Source: Ptiloglossa arizonensis
Taxonomy: Eukaryota > Arthropoda > Insecta > Hymenoptera > Colletidae
Length of the DNA stretch: 64,000 nt
Direction of reading: 5' to 3'
NCBI RefSeq assembly: GCF_051014685.1
Contig: NW_027478599.1
Span: 186,001 to 250,000 of the forward strand
In this document: piece by piece, positions 46,371 to 58,226 of the stretch
Position numbering within the stretch: the first letter of the stretch is position 1
Layout: each line of letters begins with the position of its first letter
Notes under the pieces: generated by a model
The model's input: the letters and a program-made list of their open reading frames with translations, nothing else
The model's database searches: none
Told to the model about the DNA's origin: nothing
Program-made: the position numbers and the translations under genes

Positions 46371-46723
46371 CTCGCGAACGGATTGACATAACCCAAAAAT
46401 TCCTGTTGCATCTGAAAGTAGAATCTCGCCCGATTACAACGGTATGTGTATTTTTTCCCTAGGCCATTCTGGTTAAGCGTTTGGAGCAGCAGAATTGCGA
46501 AAAATTTTTTGCCTTCTCAACCATTCCTTGGCTTCAAACTCCCATGTCTCGCGAACGGATTGACCTAACTCAAAAATTCCTGTTGCGTTTGAAAGTAGAA
46601 ACTCGCCCGATTACAGCGGTATGTGTATTTTTACCCTAGGCCATTCTTGTTAAGCGTTTGGAGCAGCAGAATTGCGAAAATTTTTCGCCCTCTCAACCAT
46701 TTCTTGGCTTCAAACTCCCATAT
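46371..46723 (+). repeat. Diverged two-monomer block E, copy 1, with a 1-base deletion
   Basis: The first unit has gacataaccc, ctgttgc and gtagaatctcg, followed by accattccttgg. The second has cccatgtctcgcg, gttgcgtttgaaag, tttttaccctagg and a shortened A/T block, gcgaaaatttttcgccc, which lacks one A (near 46677), so the block is 353 bp. An identical pair with the same deletion follows block D copy 3 at 51857-52209. It is absent after D copies 1 and 4. Confidence 0.83.
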
Positions 46724-47254
46724 CTCGCGAACGGATTGACCTAACCCAAAAATTCCTATTGTATCTGAAAGTAGAAACTCGCCCGATTACAGCGGTATGT
46801 GTATTTTTTCCCTAGGCCATTCTGGTTAAGCGTTTGGAGCAGCAGAATTGCGAAAAATTTTTTGCCTTCTCAACCATTTCTTGGCTTCAAACTCCCATAT
46901 CTCGCGAACGGATTGACCTAACCCAAAAATTCCGATTGCATCTGAAAGTAGAACCTCGCCCGATTACAGCGGTATGTGTATTTTTTCCCCAGGCCATTCT
47001 GGTTAAGCGTTTGGAGCAGCAGAATTGCGAAAAATTTTTTGCCTTCTCAACCATTTCTTGGCTTCAAACTCCCATATCTCGCGAACGGATTGACCTAACC
47101 CAAAAATTCCTGTAGCGTCTGGAAGTAGAGACTCGCCCGATTACAACGGTATGTGTATTTTTTCTCTAGGCCATTCTGGTTAAGCGTTTGGAGCAGCAGA
47201 ATTGCGAAAAATTTTTTGCCTTCTCAACCATTTCTTGGCTTCAAACTCCCATAT
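46724..47254 (+). repeat. Three-monomer link: beta-like, gamma, alpha
   Basis: The first unit has attgtatctg, the second a gamma variant ccgattgc with ccccaggcc, and the third alpha with ttttctctagg. The ccccaggcc change removes the usual TAG and gives a 93-codon frame (46834-47115) closely like the one at 26657. This link holds the join between the two 31-monomer copies. Confidence 0.8.
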
Positions 47255-50200
47255 CTCGCGAACGGATTGACCTAACCCAAAAATTCCTATTGCATCTGAA
47301 AGTAGAAACTCGCCCGATTACAACGGTATGTGTATTTTTCCCCTAGGCCATTCTGGTTAAGCATTTGGAGCAGCAGAATTGCGAAAAATTTGTTGCCTTC
47401 TCAACCATTTCTTGGCTTCAAACTCCCATATCTCGCGAACGGATTGACCTAACCCAAAAATTCCTATTGCATCTGAAAGTCGAAACTCGCCCGATTACAA
47501 CGGTATGTGTATTTTCCCCCTAGGCCATTCTGGTTAAGCGTTTGGAGCAGCAGAATTGCGAAAAATTTTTGGCCTTCTCAACCATTTCTTGGCTTCAAAC
47601 TCCCATATCTCGCGAACGGATTGACCTAACCCAAAAATTCCTGTAGCGTCTGGAAGTAGAGACTCGCCCGATTACAACGGTATGTGTATTTTTTCCCTAG
47701 GCCATTCTGGTTAAGCGTTTGGAGCAGCAGAATTGCGAAAAATTTGTTGCCTTCTCAACCATTTCTTGGCTTCAAACTCCCATATCTCGCGAACGGATTG
47801 ACCTAACCCAAAAATTCCTATAGCGTCTGGAAGTAGAGACTCGCCCGATTACAAAGGTATGTGTATTTTTTCCCTAGGCCATTCTGGTTAAGCGTTTGGA
47901 GCAGCAGAATTGCGAAAAATTTTTTACCTTCTCAACCATTTCTTGGCTTCAAACTCCCATATCTCGCGAACGGATTGACCTAACCCAAAAATTCCTGTAG
48001 CGTCTGGAAGTAGAGACTCGCCCGATTACAACGGTATGTGTATTTTTTCCCTAGCCCATTCTGGTTAAGCGATTGGAGCAGCAGTAGTGCGAAAAATTTT
48101 TTGCCTTCTCAACCATTTCTTGGCTTCAAACTCCCATATCTCGCGAACGGATTGACCTAACCCAAAAATTCCTATTGCATCTGAAAGTAGAAACTCGCCC
48201 GATTACAACGGTATGTGTATTTTTTCCCTACGCCATTCTGGTTAAGCGTTTGGATCAGCAGAATTGCGAAAAATTTTTTGCCTTCTCAACCATTTCTTGG
48301 CTTCAAACTCCCATATCTCGCGAACGGATTGACCTAACCCAAAAATTCCTATTGCATCTGAAAGTAGAAACTCGCCCGATTACAACGGTATGTGTATTTT
48401 TCCCCTAGGCCATTCTGGTTAAGCATTTGGAGCAGCAGAATTGCGAAAAATTTGTTGCCTTCTCAACCATTTCTTGGCTTCAAACTCCCATATCTCGCGA
48501 ACGGATTGACCTAACTCAAAAATTCCTATTGCATCTGAAAGTCGAAACTCGCCCGATTACAACGGTATGTGTATTTTTCCCCTAGGCCATTCTGGTTAAG
48601 CGTTTGGAGCAGCAGAATTGCGAAAAATTTTTTGCCTTCTCAACCATTTCTTGGCTTCAAACTCCCATATCTCGCGAACGGATTGACCTAACCCAAAAAT
48701 TCCTGTAGCGTCTGGAAGTAGAGACTCGCCCTATTACAACGGTATGTGTATTTTTTCCCTAGGCCATTCTGGTTAAGCGTTTGGAGCAGCAGAATTGCGA
48801 AAAATTTGTTGCCTTCTCAACCATTTCTTGGCTTCAAACTCCCATATCTCGCGAACGGATTGACCTAACCCAAAAATTCCAATTGCATCTGAAAGTAGAA
48901 CCTCGCCCGATTACAGCGGTATGTGTATTTTTTCCCTAGGCCATTCTGGTTAAGCGTTTGGAGCAGCAGAATTGCGAAAAATTTTTTGCCTTCTCAACCA
49001 TTTCTTGGCTTCAAACTCCCATATCTCGCGAACGGATTGACCTAACCCAAAAATTCCTGTAGCGTCTGGAAGTAGAGACTCGCCCGATTACAAAGGTATG
49101 TGTATTTTTTCCCTAGGCCATTCTGGTTAAGCGTTTGGAGCAGCAGAATTGCGAAAAATTTTTTGCCTTCTCAACCATTTCTTGGCTTCAAACTCCCATA
49201 TCTCGCGAACGGATTGACCTAACCCAAAAATTCCAATTGCATCTGAAAGTAGAACCTCGCCCGATTACAGCGGTATGTGTATTTTTTCCCTAGGCCATTC
49301 TGGTTAAGCGTTTGGAGCAGCAGAATTGCGAAAAATTTTTTGCCTTCTCAACCATTTCTTGGCTTCAAACTCCCATATCTCGCGAACGGATTGACCTAAC
49401 CCAAAAATTCCTGTAGCGTCTGGAAGTAGAGACTCGCCCGATTACAAAGGTATGTGTATTTTTTCCCTAGGCCATTCTGGTTAAGCGTTTGGAGCAGCAG
49501 AATTGCGAAAAATTTTTTGCCTTCTCAACCATTTCTTGGCTTCAAACTCCCATATCTCGCGAACGGATTGACCTAACCCAAAAATTCCTGTTGCATCTGA
49601 AAGTAGAAACTCGCCCGATTACAACGGTATGTGTATTTTTTTTCTAGGCCATTCTGGTTAAGCGTTTGGAGCAGCAGAATTGCGAAAAATTTGTTGTCTT
49701 CTCAACCATTTCTTAGCGTCAAACTCCCATATCTCGCGAACGGATTGACCTAACCCAAAAATTCCTGTTGCAACTGAAAGTAGAAACTCGCCCGATTACA
49801 ACGGTATGTGTGTTTTTTCCCTAGGCCATTCTGGTTAAGCGTTTGGAGCAGCAGAAGTGCGAAAAATTTGTTGTCTTCTCAACCATTTCTTAGCTTCAAA
49901 CTCCCATATCCCGCGAACGGATTGACCTAACCAAAAAATTCCTGTTGCATCTGAAGGTAGAAACTCGCCCGATTACAACGGTATGTGTATTTTTTCCCTG
50001 GGCCATTCTTGTTAAGCGTTTGGAACAGCAGAATTGCGAAAAATTTTCTGCCTTCTCAACCATTTCTTGGCTTCAAACTCCCATATCTCGCGTACGGATT
50101 GTCCTAACCCAAAAATTCCTGTTGCATCTGAAAGTAGAAACTCGCCCGATTACAACGGTATGTGTATTTTTTCCCTAGGCCATTCTGGTTAAGCGTGTGG

Positions 50201-52401
50201 AGCAGCAGAATTGTGAAGAATTTTTTGCCTTCTCAACCATTTCTTGGCTTCAAACTCCCATATCTCCCGAACGGATTGACTTAACCCAAAAATTCCTATT
50301 GCATCTGAAAGTAGAAACTCGCCCGATTACAACGGTATGTGTATTTTTTCCCTAGGCCATTCTGGTTAAGCGTTTGGAGCAGCAGAAGTGCGAAAAATTT
50401 GTTGTCTTCTCAACCATTTCTTAGCTTCAAACTCCCATATCTCGCGAACGGATTGACCTAACCAAAAAATTCCTGTTGTATCTGAAAGTAGAAACTCGCC
50501 CGATAACAGCGGTATGTGTATTTTTTCCCTAGGCCATTCTGGTTAAGCGTTTGGAGCAGCAGAATTGCGAAAAATTTTTTGCCTTCTCAACCATTTCTTG
50601 GCTTCAAACTCCCATATCTCGCGAACGGATTGACCTAACCCAAAAATTCCTATTGCATCTGAAAGTAGAAACTCGCCCGATTACAACGGTATGTGTATTT
50701 TTTCCCTAGGCCATTCTGGTTAAGCGTTTGGAGCAGCAGAAGTGCGAAAAATTTGTTGTCTTCTCAACCATTTCTTAGCTTCAAACTCCCATATCTCGCG
50801 AACGGATTGACCTAACCCAAAAATTCCTATTGTATCTGAAAGTAGAAACTCGCCCGATAACAGCGGTATGTGTATTTTTTCCCTAGGCCATTCTGGTTAA
50901 GCGTTTGGAGCAGCAGAATTGCGAAAAATTTTTTGCCTTCTCAACCATTTCTTGGCTTCAAACTCCCATATCTCGCGAACGGATTGACCTAATACAAAAA
51001 TTCCTGTTGCATCTGAAAGTAGAAACACGCCCGATTACAACGGTATGTGTATTTTTTCCCTAGGCCATTCTTGTTAAGCGTTTGGAGCAGCAGAATTGCG
51101 AAAAATTTTCTGGCTTCTCAACCATTTCTTGGCTTCAAACTCCCATATCTCGCGAACGGATTGTCCTAACCCAAAAATTCCTGTTGCATCTGAAAGTAGA
51201 AACTCGCCCGATTACAACGGTATGTGTATTTTTTCCCTAGGCCATTCTGGTTAAGCGTGTGGAGCAGCAGAATTGCGAAAAATTTTTTGTCTTCTCAACC
51301 ATTTCTTGGCTTCAAACTCCCATATCTCGCGATCGGATTGACCTAACCCAAAAATTCCTACTGCATCTGAAAGTAGAAACTCGCCCGATTACAACGGTAT
51401 GTGTATTTTTTCCCTAGGCCCTTCTGGTTAAGCGTTTGGAGCAGCAGAATTGCGAAAAATTTGTTGTCCTCTCAACCATTTCTTAGCGTCAAACTCCCAT
51501 ATATCGTGAACGGATTGACCTAACCCAAAAATTCCTGTAGCGTCTGAAAGTAGAAACTCGCCCGATTACAACGGTATGTGTATTTTTACCCTAGGCCATT
51601 CTTGTTAAGCGTTTGGAGCAGCAGAATTGCGAAAAATTTTTCGCCTTCTCAACCATTCCTTGGCTTCAAACTCCTATATCTCGCGAACGGATTGACCTAA
51701 CTCAAAAATTCCTGTTATGTCCGAAAGTAGAAACTCGCCCGATTACAGTGGTATGTGTATTTTTTCCCTAGGCCATTCTGGTTCAGCGTTTGGAGCAGCA
51801 GAATTGCGAAAAATTTTATGTCTCCTCAACAATTTCTTAGCGTCAAACTCCCATATCTCGCGAACGGATTGACATAACCCAAAAATTCCTGTTGCATCTG
51901 AAAGTAGAATCTCGCCCGATTACAACGGTATGTGTATTTTTTCCCTAGGCCATTCTGGTTAAGCGTTTGGAGCAGCAGAATTGCGAAAAATTTTTTGCCT
52001 TCTCAACCATTCCTTGGCTTCAAACTCCCATGTCTCGCGAACGGATTGACCTAACTCAAAAATTCCTGTTGCGTTTGAAAGTAGAAACTCGCCCGATTAC
52101 AGCGGTATGTGTATTTTTACCCTAGGCCATTCTTGTTAAGCGTTTGGAGCAGCAGAATTGCGAAAATTTTTCGCCCTCTCAACCATTTCTTGGCTTCAAA
52201 CTCCCATATCTCGCGAACGGATTGACCTAACCCAAAAATTCCTATTGTATCTGAAAGTAGAAACTCGCCCGATTACAGCGGTATGTGTATTTTTTCCCTA
52301 GGCCATTCTGGTTAAGCGTTTGGAGCAGCAGAATTGCGAAAAATTTTTTGCCTTCTCAACCATTTCTTGGCTTCAAACTCCCATATCTCGCGAACGGATT
52401 G
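47166..52401 (+). repeat. Large duplication of about 5.2 kb, copy 2
   Basis: This is the tandem partner of 41.68-46.92 kb, at 5486 bp. It contains the five-monomer unit at 47255-48139, ordinary monomers to 49555, block F at 49556-50794, block D at 50795-51856, block E at 51857-52209 and one further beta-like monomer. Near-identity over about 5.2 kb, including old diverged monomers, shows that the diverged island was copied as a passenger in a recent large exchange. Confidence 0.88.
49556..52209 (+). repeat. Diverged island F-D-E, copy 2
   Basis: Fifteen monomers match 44070-46723 with only isolated differences (for example cttctgg at 51421). The one-base deletion in the A/T block is shared (near 52166), as is the frame opened by ccctgggcc (49945-50178). 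Confidence 0.87.
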
Positions 52402-53979
52402 ACCTAACCCAAAAATTCCTGTTGCATCTGAAAGTAGAAACTCGCCCGATTACAACGGTATGTGTATTTTTTCCCTAGGCCATTCTGGTTAAGCGTTTGG
52501 AGCAGCAGAATTGCGAAAAATATTTTGCCTTCTCAACCATTCCTTGGCTTCAAACTCCCATATCTCGCGAACGGATTGACCTAACTCAAAAATTCCTGTT
52601 GCGTCTGAAAGTAGAAACTCGCCCGATTACAGCTGTATGTGTATTTTTTCCCTAGGCCATTCTGGTTAAGCGTTTGGAGCAGCTGAATTGCGAAAAATTC
52701 TTTGCTTTCTCAACCATTTCTTGGCTTCAAACTCCCATATCTCGCGAACGGATTGACTTTACCCAAAAATTCCTATTGTATCTGAAAGTAGAAACTCGCC
52801 CGATAACAGCGGTATGTGTATTTTTTCCCTAGGCCATTCTGGTTAAGCGTTTGGAGCAGCAGAATTGCGAAAAATTTTTTGCCTTCTCAACCATTTCTCG
52901 GCTTCAAACTCCCATATCTCGCGAACGGATTGACCTAACCCAAAAATTCCTATTGCATCTGAAAGTAGAAACTCGCCCGATTACAACGGTATGTGTATTT
53001 TTTTTCTAGGCCATTCTGGTTAAGCGTTTGGAGCAGCAGAATTGCGAAAAATTTGTTGTCTTCTCAACCATTTCTTAGCGTCAAACTCCCATATCTCGCG
53101 AACGGATTGACCTAACCCAAAAATTCCTGTTGCAACTGAAAGTAGAAACTCGCCCGATTACAACGGTATGTGTGTTTTTTCCCTAGGCCATTCTGGTTAA
53201 GCGTTTGGAGCAGCAGAAGTGCGAAAAATTTGTTGTCTTCTCAACCATTTCTTAGCTTCAAACTCCCATATCCCGCGAACGGATTGACCTAACCAAAAAA
53301 TTCCTGTTGCATCTGAAGGTAGAAACTCGCCCGATTACAACGGTATGTGTATTTTTTCCCTGGGCCATTCTGGTTAAGCGTTTGGAGCAGCTGAATTGCG
53401 AAAAATTCTTTGCTTTCTCAACCATTTCTTGGCTTCAAACTCCCATATCTCGCGAACGGATTGACTTTACCCAAAAATTCCTATTGTATCTGAAAGTAGA
53501 AACTCGCCCGATAACAGCGGTATGTGTATTTTTTCCCTAGGCCATTCTGGTTAAGCGTTTGGAGCAGCAGAATTGCGAAAAATTTTTTGCCTTCTCAACC
53601 ATTTCTTGGCTTCAAACTCCCATATCTCGCGAACGGATTGACCTAACCCAAAAATTCCTATTGCATCTGAAAGTAGAAACTCGCCCGATTACAACGGTAT
53701 GTGTATTTTTTCCCTAGGCCATTCTGGTTAAGCGTTTGGAGCAGCATAATTGCGAAAAATTTGTTGTCCTCTCAACCATTTCTTAGAGTCAAACTCCCAT
53801 ATCTCGCGAACGGATTGACCTAACCCAAAAATTCCTGTTGCAACTGAAAGTAGAAACTCGCCCGATTACAACGGTATGTGTATTTTTTCCCTAGGCCATT
53901 CTGGTTAAGCGTTTGGAGCAGCAGAAGTGCGAAAAATTTGTTGTCTTCTCAACCATTTCTTAGCTTCAAGCTCCCATAT
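52387..53979 (+). repeat. Diverged island, rearranged third version
   Basis: Nine monomers mix variants of blocks E and F with private ones: aaaaatattttgcc near 52518, acagctgta near 52632, agctgaattgcg with aattctttgc, and gattgactttaccc. The pair agctgaattg / gactttaccc occurs twice, 708 bp (four monomers) apart (52681 and 53389). The second time it is fused to the F unit with ccctgggcc, creating the 77-codon frame 53307-53540. It also has agcataattgcg near 53743 and ttagagtc near 53787. This is one of the most variable stretches of the window. Confidence 0.82.
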
Positions 53980-55041
53980 CTCGCGAACGGATTGACCTAA
54001 CCCAAAAATTCCTATTGTATCTGAAAGTAGAAACTCGCCCGATAACAGCGGTATGTGTATTTTTTCCCTAGGCCATTCTGGTTAAGCGTTTGGAGCAGCA
54101 GAATTGCGAAAAATTTTTTGCCTTCTCAACCATTTCTTGGCTTCAAACTCCCATATCTCGCGAACGGATTGACCTAATACAAAAATTCCTGTTGCATCTG
54201 AAAGTAGAAACTCGCCCGATTACAACGGTATGTGTATTTTTTCCCTAGGCCATTCTTGTTAAGCGTTTGGAGCAGCAGAATTGCGAAAAATTTTCTGGCT
54301 TCTCAACCATTTCTTGGCTTCAAACTCCCATATCTCGCGAACGGATTGTCCTAACCCAAAAATTCCTGTTGCATCTGAAAGTAGAAACTCGCCCGATTAC
54401 AACGGTATGTGTATTTTTTCCCTAGGCCATTCTGGTTAAGCGTGTGGAGCAGCAGAATTGCGAAAAATTTTTTGTCTTCTCAACCATTTCTTGGCTTCAA
54501 ACTCCCATATCTCGCGATCGGATTGACCTAACCCAAAAATTCCTACTGCATCTGAAAGTAGAAACTCGCCCGATTACAACGGTATGTGTATTTTTTCCCT
54601 AGGCCATTCTGGTTAAGCGTTTGGAGCAGCAGAATTGCGAAAAATTTGTTGTCCTCTCAACCATTTCTTAGCGTCAAACTCCCATATATCGTGAACGGAT
54701 TGACCTAACCCAAAAATTCCTGTAGCGTCTGAAAGTAGAAACTCGCCCGATTACAACGGTATGTGTATTTTTACCCTAGGCCATTCTTGTTAAGCGTTTG
54801 GAGCAGCAGAATTGCGAAAAATTTTTCGCCTTCTCAACCATTCCTTGGCTTCATACTCCCATATCTCGCGAACGGATTGACCTAACTCAAAAATTCCTGT
54901 TATGTCTGAAAGTAGAAACTCGCCCGATTACAGTGGTATGTGTATTTTTTCCCTAGGCCATTCTGGTTCAGCGTTTGGAGCAGCAGAATTGCGAAAAATT
55001 TTATGTCTCCTCAACAATTTCTTAGCGTCAAACTCCCATAT
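53980..55041 (+). repeat. Diverged six-monomer block D, copy 4
   Basis: The same six monomers as D copy 1 appear, with only small differences (cttcatactcc near 54851, and cttcaagctcc just upstream). The sequence after it (beta, epsilon, alpha, delta and so on) also follows copy 1, so it belongs to the duplication at about 15.57 kb and not to the 31-monomer duplication. Confidence 0.87.
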
Positions 55042-56457
55042 CTCGCGAACGGATTGACCTAACCCAAAAATTCCTATTGCATCTGAAAGTAGAAACTCGC
55101 CCGATTACAACGGTATGTGTATTTTTCCCCTAGGCCATTCTGGTTAAGCATTTGGAGCAGCAGAATTGCGAAAAATTTGTTGCCTTCTCAACCATTTCTT
55201 GGCTTCAAACTCCCATATCTCGCGAACGGATTGACCTAACCCAAAAATTCCTATTGCATCTGAAAGTCGAAACTCGCCCGATTACAACGGTATGTGTATT
55301 TTTCCCCTAGGCCATTCTGGTTAAGCGTTTGGAGCAGCAGAATTGCGAAAAATTTTTGGCCTTCTCAACCATTTCTTGGCTTCAAACTCCCATATCTCGC
55401 GAACGGATTGACCTAACCCAAAAATTCCTGTAGCGTCTGGAAGTAGAGACTCGCCCGATTACAACGGTATGTGTATTTTTTCCCTAGGCCATTCTGGTTA
55501 AGCGTTTGGAGCAGCAGAATTGCGAAAAATTTGTTGTCTTCTCAACCATTTCTTGGCTTCAAACTCCCATATCTCGCGAACGGATTGACCTAACCCAAAA
55601 ATTCCTATAGCGTCTGGAAGTAGAGACTCGCCCGATTACAAAGGTATGTGTATTTTTTCCCTAGGCCATTCTGGTTAAGCGTTTGGAGCAGCAGAATTGC
55701 GAAAAATTTTTTACCTTCTCAACCATTTCTTGGCTTCAAACTCCCATATCTCGCGAACGGATTGACCTAACCCAAAAATTCCAATTGCATCTGAAAGTAG
55801 AACCTCGCCCGATTACAGCGGTATGTGTATTTTTTCCCTAGGCCATTCTGGTTAAGCGTTTGGAGCAGCAGAATTGCGAAAAATTTTTTGCCTTCTCAAC
55901 CATTTCTTGGCTTCAAACTCCCATATCTCGGGAACGGATTGACCTAACCCAAAAATTCCTGTAGCGTCTGGAAGTAGAGACTCGCCCGATTACAAAGGTA
56001 TGTGTATTTTTTCCCTAGGCCATTCTGGTTAAGCGTTTGGAGCAGCAGAATTGCGAAAAATTTGTTGCCTTCTCAACCATTTCTTGGCTTCAAACTCCCA
56101 TATCTCGCGAACGGATTGACCTAACCCAAAAATTCCAATTGCATCTGAAAGTAGAACCTCGCCCGATTACAGCGGTATGTGTATTTTTTCCCTAGGCCAT
56201 TCTGGTTAAGCGTTTGGAGCAGCAGAATTGCGAAAAATTTTTTGCCTTCTCAACCATTTCTTGGCTTCAAACTCCCATATCTCGCGAACGGATTGACCTA
56301 ACCCAAAAATTCCTGTAGCGTCTGGAAGTAGAGACTCGCCCGATTACAAAGGTATGTGTATTTTTTCCCTAGGCCATTCTGGTTAAGCGTTTGGAGCAGC
56401 AGAATTGCGAAAAATTTTTTGCCTTCTCAACCATTTCTTGGCTTCAAACTCCCATAT
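55042..56457 (+). repeat. Eight-monomer segment after block D copy 4
   Basis: The order is beta, epsilon, alpha, delta ending in ttttttacc (A at 55713), gamma, alpha with ctcgggaacgg and acaaagg, gamma, alpha with acaaagg, as at 39468-40883. It adds nothing new beyond confirming the duplication. Confidence 0.82.
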
Positions 56458-57342
56458 CTCGCGAACGGATTGACCTAACCCAAAAATTCCTATTGCATCT
56501 GAAAGTAGAAACTCGCCCGATTACAACGGTATGTGTATTTTTCCCCTAGGCCATTCTGGTTAAGCATTTGGAGCAGCAGAATTGCGAAAAATTTGTTGCC
56601 TTCTCAACCATTTCTTGGCTTCAAACTCCCATATCTCGCGAACGGATTGACCTAACCCAAAAATTCCTATTGCATCTGAAAGTCGAAACTCGCCCGATTA
56701 CAACGGTATGTGTATTTTCCCCCTAGGCCATTCTGGTTAAGCGTTTGGAGCAGCAGAATTGCGAAAAATTTTTGGCCTTCTCAACCATTTCTTGGCTTCA
56801 AACTCCCATATCTCGCGAACGGATTGACCTAACCCAAAAATTCCTGTAGCGTCTGGAAGTAGAGACTCGCCCGATTACAACGGTATGTGTATTTTTTCCC
56901 TAGGCCATTCTGGTTAAGCGTTTGGAGCAGCAGAATTGCGAAAAATTTGTTGCCTTCTCAACCATTTCTTGGCTTCAAACTCCCATATCTCGCGAACGGA
57001 TTGACCTAACCCAAAAATTCCTATAGCGTCTGGAAGTAGAGACTCGCCCGATTACAAAGGTATGTGTATTTTTTCCCTAGGCCATTCTGGTTAAGCGTTT
57101 GGAGCAGCAGAATTGCGAAAAATTTTTTACCTTCTCAACCATTTCTTGGCTTCAAACTCCCATATCTCGCGAACGGATTGACCTAACCCAAAAATTCCTG
57201 TAGCGTCTGGAAGTAGAGACTCGCCCGATTACAACGGTATGTGTATTTTTTCCCTAGGCCATTCTGGTTAAGCGTTTGGAGCAGCAGAATTGCGAAAAAT
57301 TTTTTGCCTTCTCAACCATTTCTTGGCTTCAAACTCCCATAT
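56458..57342 (+). repeat. Five-monomer unit, copy 4 (885 bp)
   Basis: The order is beta, epsilon, alpha, delta, alpha, as at 40884. It begins the 18-monomer segment (about 56.46-59.30 kb) that is duplicated at about 59.64-62.47 kb with an offset of about 3184 bp. Confidence 0.86.
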
Positions 57343-58226
57343 CTCGCGAACGGATTGACCTAACCCAAAAATTCCTATTGCATCTGAAAGTAGAAACTCG
57401 CCCGATTACAACGGTATGTGTATTTTTCCCCTAGGCCATTCTGGTTAAGCATTTGGAGCAGCAGAATTGCGAAAAATTTGTTGCCTTCTCAACCATTTCT
57501 TGGCTTCAAACTCCATATCTCGCGAACGGATTGACCTAACCCAAAAATTCCTATTGCATCTGAAAGTCGAAACTCGCCCGATTACAACGGTATGTGTATT
57601 TTCCCCCTAGGCCATTCTGGTTAAGCGTTTGGAGCAGCAGAATTGCGAAAAATTTTTGGCCTTCTCAACCATTTCTTGGCTTCAAACTCCCATATCTCGC
57701 GAACGGATTGACCTAACCCAAAAATTCCTGTAGCGTCTGGAAGTAGAGACTCGCCCGATTACAACGGTATGTGTATTTTTTCCCTAGGCCATTCTGGTTA
57801 AGCGTTTGGAGCAGCAGAATTGCGAAAAATTTGTTGCCTTCTCAACCATTTCTTGGCTTCAAACTCCCATATCTCGCGAACGGATTGACCTAACCCAAAA
57901 ATTCCTATAGCGTCTGGAAGTAGAGACTCGCCCGATTACAAAGGTATGTGTATTTTTTCCCTAGGCCATTCTGGTTAAGCGTTTGGAGCAGCAGAATTGC
58001 GAAAAATTTTTTACCTTCTCAACCATTTCTTGGCTTCAAACTCCCATATCTCGCGAACGGATTGACCTAACCCAAAAATTCCTGTAGCGTCTGGAAGTAG
58101 AGACTCGCCCGATTACAACGGTATGTGTATTTTTTCCCTAGCCCATTCTGGTTAAGCGATTGGAGCAGCAGTAGTGCGAAAAATTTTTTGCCTTCTCAAC
58201 CATTTCTTGGCTTCAAACTCCCATAT
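57343..58226 (+). repeat. Five-monomer unit, copy 5 (884 bp, 1-base deletion)
   Basis: This is a tandem copy of the preceding unit with m4 markers on its last monomer (ctagcccatt, agtagtgcg). The first beta monomer ends with actccatatctcg, one C short (near 57513); this also breaks the spacing of the CENP-B-like site. The same deletion occurs near 58573 at the end of another beta unit with catttgg. Confidence 0.86.

Larger units (their letters stand above)
41680..46915 (+). repeat. Large duplication of about 5.2 kb, offset 5486 bp (31 monomers), copy 1
   Basis: This segment matches about 47.17-52.40 kb monomer by monomer, including the rare variants of the diverged island. The visible differences are few: tttttggcc near 43141 against ttttttgcc near 48621, ctcgtgaacgg near 43895 against ctcgcgaacgg, agcagcggaattg near 44186 against agcagcagaattg, and an attctgg/cttctgg difference at 51421. 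The left limit is set by tccctagg near 41673 against tctctagg near 47163. The right limit is where ccgattgc near 46932 meets ctgttgc near 52420. The offset is one base short of 31 monomers because of the deletion near 46677. Confidence 0.88.
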
